Assembly (NCBI RefSeq): GCF_003428695.1
Contig: NZ_QURH01000034.1
Location: 1-33,689 of the forward strand
Length of the DNA: 33,689 nt
Source: Actinomadura logoneensis
GTDB taxonomy: Bacteria > Actinomycetota > Actinomycetes > Streptosporangiales > Streptosporangiaceae
Reading direction: 5' to 3'
This document shows positions 1 through 8,067 of this stretch, one piece after another. A program made the translations under genes and the position numbers. Numbering within the stretch: position 1 is the first letter of the stretch; each line of letters opens with the position of its first letter. The notes under the pieces were generated by a model that worked only from the letters and a program-made list of their open reading frames with translations, did no database searches and had not been told where the DNA came from.

Positions 1-168
1 GGGCAGAGGAGCGGTCCACGGAAGCGGCGGGCTGGCGGGGAGCGCGCCCGTCCGCGCGCCCGCCACCGAGGCCGACGCCTCCGGGACGGACGCCGCCGCC
101 ACCGCCGTGACCGCCGTCGTCGCCAGCGCCGCCGCGGCCAACAGCCGCCGGAGCCGCCTGGTCTCCAT
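1..168 (-). CDS. Secreted protein of unknown function, N-terminal fragment (runs off the window)
   Basis: An open frame reads leftward from ATG at 168 to the window edge, 56 codons without a stop. A GGAG ribosome site lies about seven bases upstream of the ATG. The start has a classic signal peptide: basic METRRLRRLL, then an Ala/Thr/Val-rich hydrophobic stretch to about residue 27, and an Ala-Ser-Ala signal-peptidase-like site near residues 31-33. The following residues are Pro/Ala-rich. The mature part is not in view, so no family can be named. It is divergent from the TetR gene, which makes it a possible target of that regulator. Confidence 0.65.
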   Translation of the reverse strand, partial: METRRLRRLLAAAALATTAVTAVAAASVPEASASVAGARTGALPASPPLPWTAPLP

Positions 169-273
169 CCCGCCACTCCAGTCCGTGAACCGGCCGGGCA
201 ACGCACCCGGTCGCCGTCCACTCTGGCACCACAACTCAACGCAAGTCCGACATCAAGGCGAACCGGACATGGA

Positions 274-319
274 GATGTGACGGGATGGTGATCCCTTCGG
301 GTTCACCATGATCCACATC
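274..319. promoter_or_regulatory. Long imperfect dyad between the secreted-protein gene and tetR; candidate operator
   Basis: Inner arms ATGGTGATCCC (285-295) and GGGTTCACCAT (299-309) match at 10 of 11 positions across a 3-base centre. Outer arms GATGTG (274-279) and CACATC (314-319) add a second symmetric pair about the same axis. The dyad lies in a divergent intergenic region beside a TetR gene, the usual place for a TetR operator. Binding is inferred, not shown. Confidence 0.5.
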
Positions 320-362
320 ACCCTCCTCCGGGGTTCCGGGCGGTCTTTTCCTGGGTCCGTCC

Positions 363-375
363 TAAGATCTCGGTA
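363..375 (+). promoter_or_regulatory. Candidate leaderless promoter (-10 TAAGAT) for tetR
   Basis: TAAGAT at 363-368 fits the actinobacterial TANNNT -10 pattern and ends six bases before the ATG at 375. No purine-rich ribosome site lies between them. Transcription would therefore start at or next to the A of the ATG, giving a leaderless mRNA. No good -35 hexamer is visible. Confidence 0.4.
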
Positions 376-1136
376 TGACCGCGGAGACCGAGGGAGTGCG
401 GGCCCGGAAGAAGCGCCGGACGAGGCTCGCCATCTCGCACGCCGCCACCCGGCTGTTCCTGGAGCGCGGGTTCGAGCGGGTCACGATCGCCGAGATCGCC
501 GAGGCGGCCGGGGTCGCGAAGATGACCGTCACCAACTACTTCCCGCGCAAGGAGGACCTCGCCCTCGACATCCACGCGGAGTTCGTGTCCTGGCCCGCCG
601 CGACGGTCCGCGGCCGGGCGCCCGGCGAGTCCGCGCTCGCCGCGCTCCGCCGCGCCTACCTGGACGCGGTCGGACGGCGCGCGGCCGTGGCCGGGTTCAG
701 CGGCGAGCCCTTCGCCCGGATGCTCCTCGGCAGCCCGACCCTGGTGGCCCGGATCCGCGAACTGCACGAGGAGCGCGAGCACGCCCTCGCCGAAGCGCTG
801 GACGAAGCCCAGGGCGAAGAGCCCTCCGGAACCCCGGGCGAAGGCACCTCCGAAGCCCAGGGCGAAGGCGCTTCCGAAACCCCGGGCGCAGGCGCCTCCG
901 AAGCCCCGGCGGCGGGCGGCGCACAGGTCGGCGGCGACCGGCCCGGGCTGCTGCCCCGGCTCGCGGCGGCCCAGCTCGGCGGCGTCCACCGGGTCCTGTT
1001 CGACGAGGCGCTGCGCCGCACCGCGGACGGCCGGACGCACGAGGAGATCGCCGCCGAGCTCACCCGGGGAGCCGCCCGGGCGTTCGACCTCCTGGAACCC
1101 TCACTCGGCGGTTACGCCGTACGCGCAGACGGGTAA
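375..1136 (+). CDS. TetR/AcrR-family transcriptional regulator with an internal repeat insertion
   Basis: This is a 253-residue DNA-binding repressor-type protein. The N-terminus is a clear TetR helix-turn-helix: residues about 13-60 contain AATRLFLERGFERVTIAEIA, then AAGVAKMTVTNYFPRKEDL with the family's Tyr-Phe-x-x-Lys-Glu-Asp-Leu ending. The C-terminal ligand-binding half is helical and resembles no particular subfamily. Residues about 144-183 are an insertion of Glu/Gly/Ala/Pro/Ser octapeptide repeats, explaining why the protein is longer than a usual TetR (about 190-220). ATG 375 is used because the homology starts just after it and a -10 element sits immediately upstream. It stands alone and is divergent from a secreted-protein gene across a dyad. 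The ligand is unknown. Confidence 0.85.
   Translation: MTAETEGVRARKKRRTRLAISHAATRLFLERGFERVTIAEIAEAAGVAKMTVTNYFPRKEDLALDIHAEFVSWPAATVRGRAPGESALAALRRAYLDAVGRRAAVAGFSGEPFARMLLGSPTLVARIRELHEEREHALAEALDEAQGEEPSGTPGEGTSEAQGEGASETPGAGASEAPAAGGAQVGGDRPGLLPRLAAAQLGGVHRVLFDEALRRTADGRTHEEIAAELTRGAARAFDLLEPSLGGYAVRADG
804..923 (+). repeat. 24-bp tandem repeats inside tetR
   Basis: About five degenerate 24-bp units encode octapeptides of the type E-A-Q-G-E-G-A-S and G-T-P-G-E-G-T-S. They alternate between an 'AQG' and a 'TPG' version, which suggests that a 48-bp pair was duplicated. The reading frame is kept, so the repeats form a flexible acidic linker in the ligand-binding half. Confidence 0.75.
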
Positions 1137-1203
1137 ACCTGGCCACAGTTGTCACGGAGACGGCCTAACCTTTACGCCGGGTTTGTTGGCGAGGGGGTCT
1201 TGC

Positions 1204-4200
1204 GTGGCGCTGCCAGAGCATCTGGAGCTACTGGTCACCGATGAACCGGTCTGCGACTACTGGGCGCACGGCCCGTGGCGCGTGCCCGACGGCCTGTTCG
1301 CCGAGATCCGCGACCGCGTCGAGACGCTGATCAACGACCCCCGCTGCAAGGACCTCACCACCGACGACCTGGAGCTGCTGACCGCCCCGTCCCCGCTCGT
1401 CCTCGGCGACCTGGTGCTCGCCCTGGAGTTCCTCGGCGGCGGCTCGGCGGTGTGCACCGGATCGCACTCCCGGCTCCAGTACCAGTTCTTCGGCAAGTAC
1501 CACCGCGAGCCCCGCGAGCTCCTGCTGGACTTCCCCGCCTGGATCGTGACCAGCGGGAACTTCCGCCCGCTGGAGTGGCTGGGCGACTCCGGCGACCGGG
1601 AGCTCGCGCTCACCCTCGCCCGCGAGTCGCTGGACGTCCTGGCGGGGGTCGAGCCGCTGGAGCCCCGGCGGCAGGCGCTCGCCCGGCTGCTCGCCGACCC
1701 GCCGCCCGCCCTGGACATCACCGACCACCTGGTCGACCAGCGCCAGGCGTGGATGGACCACGCCCCCGACGACGTCGTCGCCGCCCTGCCCGAGCTCGCC
1801 GGCCCGATCGGCTACCTGGAGTGGATCTGCGCCGGGCTCACCCCCGCGCACGAGCACCTGCGGGCCGCCGCGCCGCGCGAGGAGTCCGTCCAGGACCTCT
1901 ACGTCCACCTGCTCCTGCAGGGCGGCCTGCGGGAGGTCCCGGCCGAGCTGTCGGCCGTGCTCGGCGAGGACGCCTACGGCGAGCTGCTGGAGCGGTTCGC
2001 GCACGTCCGGGACGCCGGGTTCGACGCCTCCGAGTGGAGCGAGGGCGTGCGGGCGTGGCTCGCCCGGGCGCTCGGCGCGGGCGAGGCGGACGCCTGCCGC
2101 GGCTGGCTCGACATGGCCGTCCGGTTCACCGGGTCCGTGCAGGGGCTGCCCGCCGACTGCGACATCCCCGACCCGCAGTCGATCCCGGTCAGCCAGTTCC
2201 AGTACGACCTGCGGCGGCTGTTCCGGCCGCGCCGCACGGTCGTGAACCCGCTCGCCTCGTCCGTCGGGAAGGGCACGCCGCGCTCGCGCCGGCCGCGCCC
2301 GTCCGCCGAGATCGGCTCGGGCCTGGTCGGGCAGCCCGACGTGGTCGCCGCCCTGACCCGGATCGCCGAGGGCGACCGGCCCGTCCGGCTGATGCTGGTC
2401 GGCCCGGACGGCACCGGCAAGCGGGACGCCGCCCAGCACGTCGCCCGGCTGCTGCTCGACCGCGGCGTCACCGCGTCCCCGCTCTGGCTCGCCGACGACT
2501 TCTTCGCGGGCAAGGAGGTCTCGGCCGCCACCACGCACCTGTACAACGACGCGCGCGAGTCCGCCGGGTCCCGGCTCATGGTGATCGACGGCCTGGACGA
2601 CATGTCCCGCGACCCGCGCAGCGGCGAGGCGATCGTCGAGGAGCTGCACCGCGCCCTGGACGTCCACGACGACCTGCACGTGGTCGCGCTGTGCGAGCCG
2701 GGCGGCGACGAGCGCATCCGCGAGGTGAACCCGGCGCTGTCGCTGCGGTTCGAGGTCGTCCACACCCGCCCGTTCACCCCCGACGCGTTCGCCGAGCTGT
2801 TCTCCCGCGCCCTCGCCGCGCGCGGCGCCCGCGCCCACAAGCGCGCCCTGACCGCCGCCGGCGACCTGCTCGCCCGCACCCCGGCCGTCCGGAACCTGCG
2901 CAACGCCCGGCTCGCGCAGCGCCTCGCCGACGTCGTGGTCGCCGACGTCCGCGCCCGCACCGCGCCCGGCGAGGAGCCCGTGGTCAAGCGCGCCGACATC
3001 CCGGCGCGCTTCGACGCCGCCGGCACCGCCTCCGATCCGCACGTCGAGCTGGCCGCCCTGGTCGGCCTCGCGCCGGTGAAGCAGGAGATCGAACTCATGG
3101 TCGCCGGGGCGAACGCCGCCCGGCTGCGCCGCGACGCCGGGCTGCCCGCCGGGGCGCCGTCCCGGCACATGCTGTTCACCGGCAACCCCGGCACCGGCAA
3201 GACCGAGGTAGCGCGACTGCTCGCCCGCCTCTACAAGGACCTCGGCGTCCTGTCGTCCGGGCACCTGGTCGAGGTCTCCCGCGCGCAGCTGGTCGGCCAG
3301 TACCTCGGCGAGACGGCCGTGAAGACCCGCGAGGTCGTCCGGCGCGCGGTCGGCGGCGTCCTGTTCATCGACGAGGCGTACTCGCTCGCCCAGTCCGACC
3401 TGTCGGAGGACTACGGCCCGGAGGCCGTCGCCGAGCTGGTCAAGATGATGGAGGACCACCGCGACGACCTGGTCGTCATCGCCGCGGGCTACGAGCGCGA
3501 GATGCAGCGGTTCGTCGCGTCCGACCCGGGGCTGTCCTCCCGGTTCCCGGTGACCGTCCGGTTCCCCGACTTCACCGACGCCGAACTCGTCGAGATCTTC
3601 TCCCGGATGGCCGCCGCCGCCGGGCTGACGCTGACCGGGGAGGCCGCCGCGAAGGTCGCCGACCTACTCCGCCGCGCCCCGCGCGGACGCGCCTTCGGCA
3701 ACGCCCGCCTGATGCGCAACCTGTGCGAGCGCGCCCAGGCGCTCCAGGCCCGCCGCGTCACGGCGCTGAAGCGGCCGTCCGCCGAGCGCCTCGCCGAGCT
3801 GCTGCCCGCCGACATCCCCGACTCGCTCACCGGCGCGTCCCGCGCGGTCGTCGCCGCCGACCCGCTCGCCGCCCTCGACGCCCTGGTCGGCCTGCGCGAC
3901 GTCAAGACCGAGGTGCACCGGCTGGCCGCCGAGGCCCGCAGCGCCGAACTGCGCCGCGCCGCGGGCCGTCCCGGCGTCCACCCCACCCGGCACATGGTCT
4001 TCTCCGGCGGCCCCGGCACCGCCAAGACCACCGTCGCCCGGCTGGTCGCCGCCGTCCACGCCGACCTCGGCCTGCTGTCGTCCGGCCACCTCGTCGAGGT
4101 CGGACGCGGCGACCTGGTCGGCGGCTACCTCGGCCAGACCGCACCGCGCGTCAAGGCCGCCGTCGAGCAGGCCCTCGGCGGCGTCCTGTTCATCGACGAG

Positions 4201-4668
4201 GCGTACGCCCTCGGCGCGGACGCCTACGGCGCCGAGGCCGTCGCCACCCTGGTCAAGCTCATGGAGGAGTACCGCGGCGACCTGCTGGTCATCGCCGCCG
4301 GCTACGAGCGCGAGATGACCGCCTTCCTGGCGGCCAACCCCGGCCTGGAGTCCCGCTTCCCCAAGCGCCTCCGCTTCCCGGACTACACCGACTCCGAGCT
4401 CGTGCAGATCTTCGAGGTCCTCGCCGCCGCCGACGGCCTCACCCTGGCCGACGGCGTCCGCGAGACCCTCCGCGCCCTGCTGCGGACCGTCCCGCGCGGC
4501 CCGTCCTTCGGCAACGGCCGCTTCATCCGCAACCTCCTCGATGCCGCCGTGGCCTCCCAGTCCGTCCGCCTGACGACGACCTCGTCCCCCGACCCGGCCG
4601 TCCTGCGCCCCGAAGACCTCCCCACCACCCTCCCCACCACAGCCATAGCCCCCGGCCTCTACCTCTGA
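1204..4668 (+). CDS. Large CbxX/CfxQ-type (EccA-like) AAA+ ATPase with three AAA modules
   Basis: This 1154-residue cytoplasmic protein is probably an ESX accessory chaperone ATPase. GTG 1204 is chosen because GAGGGGG lies six bases upstream; an in-frame TTG at 1183 lacks a site. Residues 1-370 are an unrecognised helical region. Module 1 has GPDGTGKR at 400-407 and VIDGLDD near 460, so it lacks the Thr/Ser after Lys and the Walker B Glu and is probably inactive. Module 2 is canonical: GNPGTGKT at 660-667, LFIDEAYSLA at 720-729. Module 3 has GGPGTAKT at 935-942 (Ala for the Gly before Lys) and LFIDEAYALG at 995-1004. Modules 2 and 3 resemble each other closely, as after internal duplication. 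Mycobacterial EccA has one such domain behind a TPR region, so this is roughly twice its size. An espI-like gene follows 93 bp downstream. Confidence 0.8.
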   Translation: MALPEHLELLVTDEPVCDYWAHGPWRVPDGLFAEIRDRVETLINDPRCKDLTTDDLELLTAPSPLVLGDLVLALEFLGGGSAVCTGSHSRLQYQFFGKYHREPRELLLDFPAWIVTSGNFRPLEWLGDSGDRELALTLARESLDVLAGVEPLEPRRQALARLLADPPPALDITDHLVDQRQAWMDHAPDDVVAALPELAGPIGYLEWICAGLTPAHEHLRAAAPREESVQDLYVHLLLQGGLREVPAELSAVLGEDAYGELLERFAHVRDAGFDASEWSEGVRAWLARALGAGEADACRGWLDMAVRFTGSVQGLPADCDIPDPQSIPVSQFQYDLRRLFRPRRTVVNPLASSVGKGTPRSRRPRPSAEIGSGLVGQPDVVAALTRIAEGDRPVRLMLVGPDGTGKRDAAQHVARLLLDRGVTASPLWLADDFFAGKEVSAATTHLYNDARESAGSRLMVIDGLDDMSRDPRSGEAIVEELHRALDVHDDLHVVALCEPGGDERIREVNPALSLRFEVVHTRPFTPDAFAELFSRALAARGARAHKRALTAAGDLLARTPAVRNLRNARLAQRLADVVVADVRARTAPGEEPVVKRADIPARFDAAGTASDPHVELAALVGLAPVKQEIELMVAGANAARLRRDAGLPAGAPSRHMLFTGNPGTGKTEVARLLARLYKDLGVLSSGHLVEVSRAQLVGQYLGETAVKTREVVRRAVGGVLFIDEAYSLAQSDLSEDYGPEAVAELVKMMEDHRDDLVVIAAGYEREMQRFVASDPGLSSRFPVTVRFPDFTDAELVEIFSRMAAAAGLTLTGEAAAKVADLLRRAPRGRAFGNARLMRNLCERAQALQARRVTALKRPSAERLAELLPADIPDSLTGASRAVVAADPLAALDALVGLRDVKTEVHRLAAEARSAELRRAAGRPGVHPTRHMVFSGGPGTAKTTVARLVAAVHADLGLLSSGHLVEVGRGDLVGGYLGQTAPRVKAAVEQALGGVLFIDEAYALGADAYGAEAVATLVKLMEEYRGDLLVIAAGYEREMTAFLAANPGLESRFPKRLRFPDYTDSELVQIFEVLAAADGLTLADGVRETLRALLRTVPRGPSFGNGRFIRNLLDAAVASQSVRLTTTSSPDPAVLRPEDLPTTLPTTAIAPGLYL

Positions 4669-4701
4669 CGATCAGGGGGCGCCACGCGATCAACCGGGGT
4701 C

Positions 4702-4707
4702 TAGACT
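4702..4707 (+). promoter_or_regulatory. Possible -10 element (TAGACT) upstream of the espI-like gene
   Basis: TAGACT fits TANNNT and lies in the 93-bp gap between the AAA+ gene and the espI-like gene, 55 bases before the GTG start. No convincing -35 is seen, so the downstream gene may equally be co-transcribed with the AAA+ gene. Confidence 0.2.
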
Positions 4708-4761
4708 CGTCCAGATTCCACCAGTCAGCCTGACTACGGCAGCACCGCTGAGGGGAGATCG

Positions 4762-6144
4762 GTGACCGAGCGAGACTGGCAGCACGACGTGCTCCGCGAC
4801 CTCGGCCTCCTCGACACCGGGCTGGTGCTCCTCACCCCGCACCCACCGACCGCACCCCTCGTCCCTCCACCGTCCGTCCCCGCACCTCCGAGCCCATCCC
4901 CGACCGCCCTGTCCTCCGGTTCGCGGCCGGCAGGCCAGAGACAGGCGACCGCCCAGTTCCAGCGGCCGAGCCTCCTCGGTGCCGCGCTCCAGGCCGAGCC
5001 ACCGGAGCAGCCGGTAACGGAGGCGTCCGCGGGGTGGGGCCTCCCTCAGCCCCAGAAGCCGCACGAGCTGGCACAGCAGCCCGAACCACCCCAGGCTCCG
5101 CTGGCGTCCGTGGACTGGTCCGCCGCCACCCACCAGACCTTCACGCCCGAAAGGACCGCGGCGACCGCCTCACCGCCCGCTCCCGCGTCCTCACCCCCCA
5201 CGCCGGCGCAACGGCCCTCGATGCACCAGCGGCCTGTCCCGGGCCCGTCCGCGGACGAGATGGTCCGGAGAGTTCGGCACGGCGATTCGACAGTGCGGCG
5301 CCTCGGCCACGGCATGCGGCGCATCGTCGGCGCGTCGGCGGCCGGGGACGTCCGGGACACGAGCCGACTGGCCGAGCGGATGAACCACGCGGTGCCGTCC
5401 TGCCGCCGCATCGTCGTCACCAGCATCCGAGGCGGCGCGGGCAAGAGCAGTATCACCGCGCTCGTCGCCGAGGTGATCCGCGAGCACCGCACCGACCGCG
5501 TAGCGGCCGTCGACGCCGATCCTGGCCTCGGATCCCTCGCCCCCCGACTCGGTATCCGCCCCACGCGCTCCCTCCGCGACCTGGCCGCCGCCCGTCCCAC
5601 GACCTTCGAGGAGACCGCCTCCTACCTCACCCGGACCCCTGGCGGGCTCTGGGTACTCGCGGCGAGCGGCCACGGCTCGGTGGGGGCGGACCTCGACTTC
5701 GAGACCTTCCACGCCGCCCTCGGACGACTGGGCCGCTACTTCTCCACAACGGTCGTCGACTGCGGAGCGGGCCTGGTCTCGCCGCTCCACCGGGACATCC
5801 TGAACGCGGCCCACGCCCAGATCTTCGTCGCTCCCGCCACGGGAGACGGCACGCTCAGTGCCCGTTCCGCCATCGACTGGTTCGCACGCAACGGCCACGC
5901 CGATCTCCTGGCCCGGACGGTGATCGTGCTCGTCTCGCACACACCCGTCCCCGACACCGACCTGGCCCTCGCGCAACGCCTTCTCGGCGGAGCAGGCCAG
6001 TCCGTCGTGATCATCCCTTTCGACCGCCACCTGGCCGCGGGAGCCTCGATCGCCAGCGGCCTGCTCAGCACCTCCACCCGTGAGGCCGCGACCCGTATCG
6101 CCGACGAGGCGTTCACTCTCTCGCTCGCCGGAGGCAGCGTATGA
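4762..6144 (+). CDS. EspI-like ESX-associated protein: proline-rich head plus MinD/ParA-type ATPase
   Basis: This protein has 460 residues. GTG 4762 is preceded by GAGGGGAG four bases upstream. Residues about 25-180 are disordered and rich in Pro, Ser and Ala. From residue about 215 there is a deviant Walker A P-loop ATPase: VVTSIRGGAGKSS with Lys228, then AVDADPGLGSL at about 249-259 (the ParA/MinD second motif), and VVDCGAGL as the later Asp motif. Signature Lys is present only in the second half of the loop; the first position is Arg223 (RGGAGKS), so it departs from the strict KGGxGK form. Mycobacterial EspI has the same layout of proline-rich N-terminus and MinD-like domain and is encoded with ESX-1. 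A role in controlling or assembling secretion is inferred. It overlaps the next gene by four bases. Confidence 0.75.
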   Translation: MTERDWQHDVLRDLGLLDTGLVLLTPHPPTAPLVPPPSVPAPPSPSPTALSSGSRPAGQRQATAQFQRPSLLGAALQAEPPEQPVTEASAGWGLPQPQKPHELAQQPEPPQAPLASVDWSAATHQTFTPERTAATASPPAPASSPPTPAQRPSMHQRPVPGPSADEMVRRVRHGDSTVRRLGHGMRRIVGASAAGDVRDTSRLAERMNHAVPSCRRIVVTSIRGGAGKSSITALVAEVIREHRTDRVAAVDADPGLGSLAPRLGIRPTRSLRDLAAARPTTFEETASYLTRTPGGLWVLAASGHGSVGADLDFETFHAALGRLGRYFSTTVVDCGAGLVSPLHRDILNAAHAQIFVAPATGDGTLSARSAIDWFARNGHADLLARTVIVLVSHTPVPDTDLALAQRLLGGAGQSVVIIPFDRHLAAGASIASGLLSTSTREAATRIADEAFTLSLAGGSV

Positions 6145-6491
6145 GCCGCGAACTGGTCGTCCTGCTCCCTGAACCACCCGACATCGACGCAGCCCTGTCG
6201 AACTCGGACGCCCTCCGCGACGCCGCCCTGTCGATCGGCCACTCGAACGGCGCAACGCTGCTCTTCGACGCCGGGGGCCGCCTCCTCGTCTTCATCGCCG
6301 AACCACGCCGCGTCGAAGTCCCAGGCGAGACCGAGCGCCTGCTGAACGTCCCGGTACCGGTACCCACATGGTGGATCGACATCCGCGCCGCCGCGACGCC
6401 GGACACCGCGTCCACCATCGCCCATCACTGCGCCGAAGCCCTGACTCACCGCCACAACGGAATCCTCTGCGCCACCGAGGCACCCGCGTGA
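6141..6491 (+). CDS. Small conserved-type protein coupled to the EspI-like ATPase, function unknown
   Basis: This 116-residue protein begins at ATG 6141, which overlaps the previous stop as ATGA, so translation is probably coupled. It has no signal peptide, membrane segment or WXG motif. The sequence runs MSRELVVLLPEPPD, then an alpha/beta-looking stretch with ATLLFDAGGRLLVFIAEPRRVEVPGE and WWIDIRAAATPD. I do not recognise the family. The tight coupling suggests it works with the MinD-type ATPase, for instance as a partner subunit. The gene converges on the minus-strand series, with 95 bp between the two stops and no clear terminator there. Confidence 0.6.
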   Translation: MSRELVVLLPEPPDIDAALSNSDALRDAALSIGHSNGATLLFDAGGRLLVFIAEPRRVEVPGETERLLNVPVPVPTWWIDIRAAATPDTASTIAHHCAEALTHRHNGILCATEAPA

Positions 6492-6586
6492 CCGCCTTCG
6501 ACGACGTCACAGACTGAGCCGGGAACACCAGGCCAGACTTCGGTCTCCCCGCCCTCGATGAGGAGCTCATCCCTCCGAGCCGGCGT

Positions 6587-6979
6587 TCAACCTCGCTTCG
6601 ATCTCAAGAGCGACTTCGGCCGGGAATCCCCCTCCGACCAGGCGTCCGAATTTCCCCTCCCCCGGGCCTCGCGGATCCTCCTCAGCCAGTGGATCTCCAC
6701 CTCGTCGGAGATCCCCAAATTTCGCCGACAGGTCATGGCGGTCACCAGATCCGCGCCCGCACCGCGCAACTCGCCACTTTGAGCACGAATTATTCCGCGC
6801 CGCCGAGCGGCATCGGCAAGCTCCAGGACATCACCCTGCGCCCTGGAGCGATCGAGGATGCCGCACAACCGCTCGATCTCCTCCTCACGGCGCCGCGGGT
6901 CGTAGAAATCGCCACTCAGCCACTCTGTCGCACCGTCGTCCTGAAACGGGTGCCCATAGAACTCGCAAAGGGGAGACAC
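6587..6979 (-). CDS. Hypothetical charged protein at the end of the ESX cargo series
   Basis: A 130-codon frame opens with GTG at 6979. It is rich in Arg, Glu and Asp, has no membrane segment, and includes helical stretches (RRREEEIERLCGILDRSRAQGDVLELADAARRRGIIRAQSGE, then ADLVTAMTCRRNLGISDEVEIHWLRRIREAR) that loosely resemble a tetratricopeptide-type helix pair. No family is assigned. The start is uncertain: GTG 6979 makes a 64-bp out-of-frame overlap with the upstream 204-codon gene and has no good ribosome site, but few other starts exist. It is the last gene of the minus-strand series. Confidence 0.4.
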   Translation of the reverse strand: MSPLCEFYGHPFQDDGATEWLSGDFYDPRRREEEIERLCGILDRSRAQGDVLELADAARRRGIIRAQSGELRGAGADLVTAMTCRRNLGISDEVEIHWLRRIREARGRGNSDAWSEGDSRPKSLLRSKRG

Positions 6980-7530
6980 AGGTCCAAGGCCGTGCCTTCA
7001 TCCACACTGACCCCGCAGGCCACGGAATGCAGAATGCCGTTATAAACGAGTTCCCACAGCCTGGCGTTCTCCTGGACATCGTCGACGCCCACCGTGATCG
7101 AACGCCCCGCCCGGTCCTTGAGCACAAGGAAATCCGCGTTTCTTTTCCTGGGTTCGATCTCCACCTCGACCAGGTTATAAACATCGACCCATATGCGGCC
7201 CTTCCTCAGCCAGTCAGCCCCGGCCGCGAACTCCCTCATCCCGCAGAATATCCACGGGACGGCAGCTGCCGTCACTACGGCCTCAGCGCACCACAATGAG
7301 CTATTCCGCATCCATCCGAGCCCTCCGGCCTCCGCCGTGAAGACGAGGGAGAGAACGACAAGGAAGAAGGCCGTGGCGGAAAATACCCCCCGCCAGGATC
7401 GAGGAACCCATTCCAGGGAGGGCCCCCTGCCGTCAGGGGCCTTCGGCGGCGTCCCTCCGGGCGGCTGGAACTTCTCGCGCCTCTCCTGCGCCCAGGCACG
7501 ACTCCACGGCGCCTCCGGCGGCCGAGGCAC
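6916..7530 (-). CDS. Membrane protein with two TM helices and a C-terminal beta-rich domain
   Basis: This frame has 204 codons from GTG 7530, the only start after an in-frame stop just upstream; the ribosome site is weak. Residues 1-45 are Pro/Arg-rich and probably cytoplasmic. Two hydrophobic helices follow at about 48-66 (VFSATAFFLVVLSLVFTAEA) and 78-97 (SLWCAEAVVTAAAVPWIFCG). Residues about 110-180 read like a small beta barrel of PH-like type (RIWVDVYNLVEVEIEPRKRNADFLVLKDRAGRSITVGVDD) followed by a helix. Family unknown. It lies in the cargo part of the ESX locus, between the EspC-like gene and the small charged protein. It could be a membrane partner or immunity-type protein for a secreted substrate, but nothing in the sequence proves this. 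Confidence 0.5.
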   Translation of the reverse strand: MPRPPEAPWSRAWAQERREKFQPPGGTPPKAPDGRGPSLEWVPRSWRGVFSATAFFLVVLSLVFTAEAGGLGWMRNSSLWCAEAVVTAAAVPWIFCGMREFAAGADWLRKGRIWVDVYNLVEVEIEPRKRNADFLVLKDRAGRSITVGVDDVQENARLWELVYNGILHSVACGVSVDEGTALDLCLPFASSMGTRFRTTVRQSG

Positions 7531-7689
7531 CCCGTCAGCAGATCCGGCCGTTCAGGCAACTCCTCCATCCAGCGTCTCTCCACCGGGAAGGCCAGGCGAC
7601 GAAAACTCCACTCCAGATCACAGGGGCCGACTTGTTCGATCGGCCAGCAAGATAGAACAAAAACCCCTAGATCGACTGGCAGTTTCCCT

Positions 7690-8040
7690 CTAGTGTCGCG
7701 CGTCGTCGATTTCCGGTCGATGGAGAGGCCCGCGTGCCTTGGCTGCTCGCGCCATCGCCTCAAGCTCGGCTTCGTTGTAAACGCCCGCGATCTGGTACAT
7801 GGCCTCACGCGTCTGGATCAACGAATTCTGTGCCGCCTCGAGACTCTTCATCGTTGCCCCACGGACACTGGTCTCGTAGGCTCTGCGCGCACCTTCGCCA
7901 GCCTTACTGAGCGCGCCGGACCCCAGTTCGGCCTTACTGATCTCTGCATAAGCCGCCGACCAGAGATTGACTGCTTCATTGATCGCGTCGCCGGACTGAA
8001 TGATATATCCAACTCCATCAACGCGATATCCATCACCCAT
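7690..8040 (-). CDS. EspC-like small type VII secretion substrate
   Basis: This is a 116-residue helical protein with ATG at 8040 and GAAGGTGG upstream. There is no signal peptide. Two long helices can be drawn, roughly residues 8-40 and 45-100, in the WXG100/EspC hairpin style. VYNEAELEAM near the end contains Tyr88-x-x-x-Glu92, the general YxxxD/E export signal of ESX substrates, and the Y-then-acidic-then-Ala context matches the end of EspC-type proteins. A canonical WXG turn is absent. It lies 27 bp behind a lipoprotein gene in the cargo series. Codon use is less GC-rich than in the core ESX genes. Confidence 0.55.
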   Translation of the reverse strand: MGDGYRVDGVGYIIQSGDAINEAVNLWSAAYAEISKAELGSGALSKAGEGARRAYETSVRGATMKSLEAAQNSLIQTREAMYQIAGVYNEAELEAMARAAKARGPLHRPEIDDARH

Positions 8041-8067
8041 ATCTGTGCACCACCTTCAAGAAAATCG

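Noticed and set aside
1228..3459. A long open frame antisense to the AAA+ gene (about 740 codons)
   Set aside because: It is a mirror of GC-rich codon bias. The composition (Gly/Ala/Val/Asp/Arg with no motif) is unnatural, and the sense strand encodes recognised AAA motifs.
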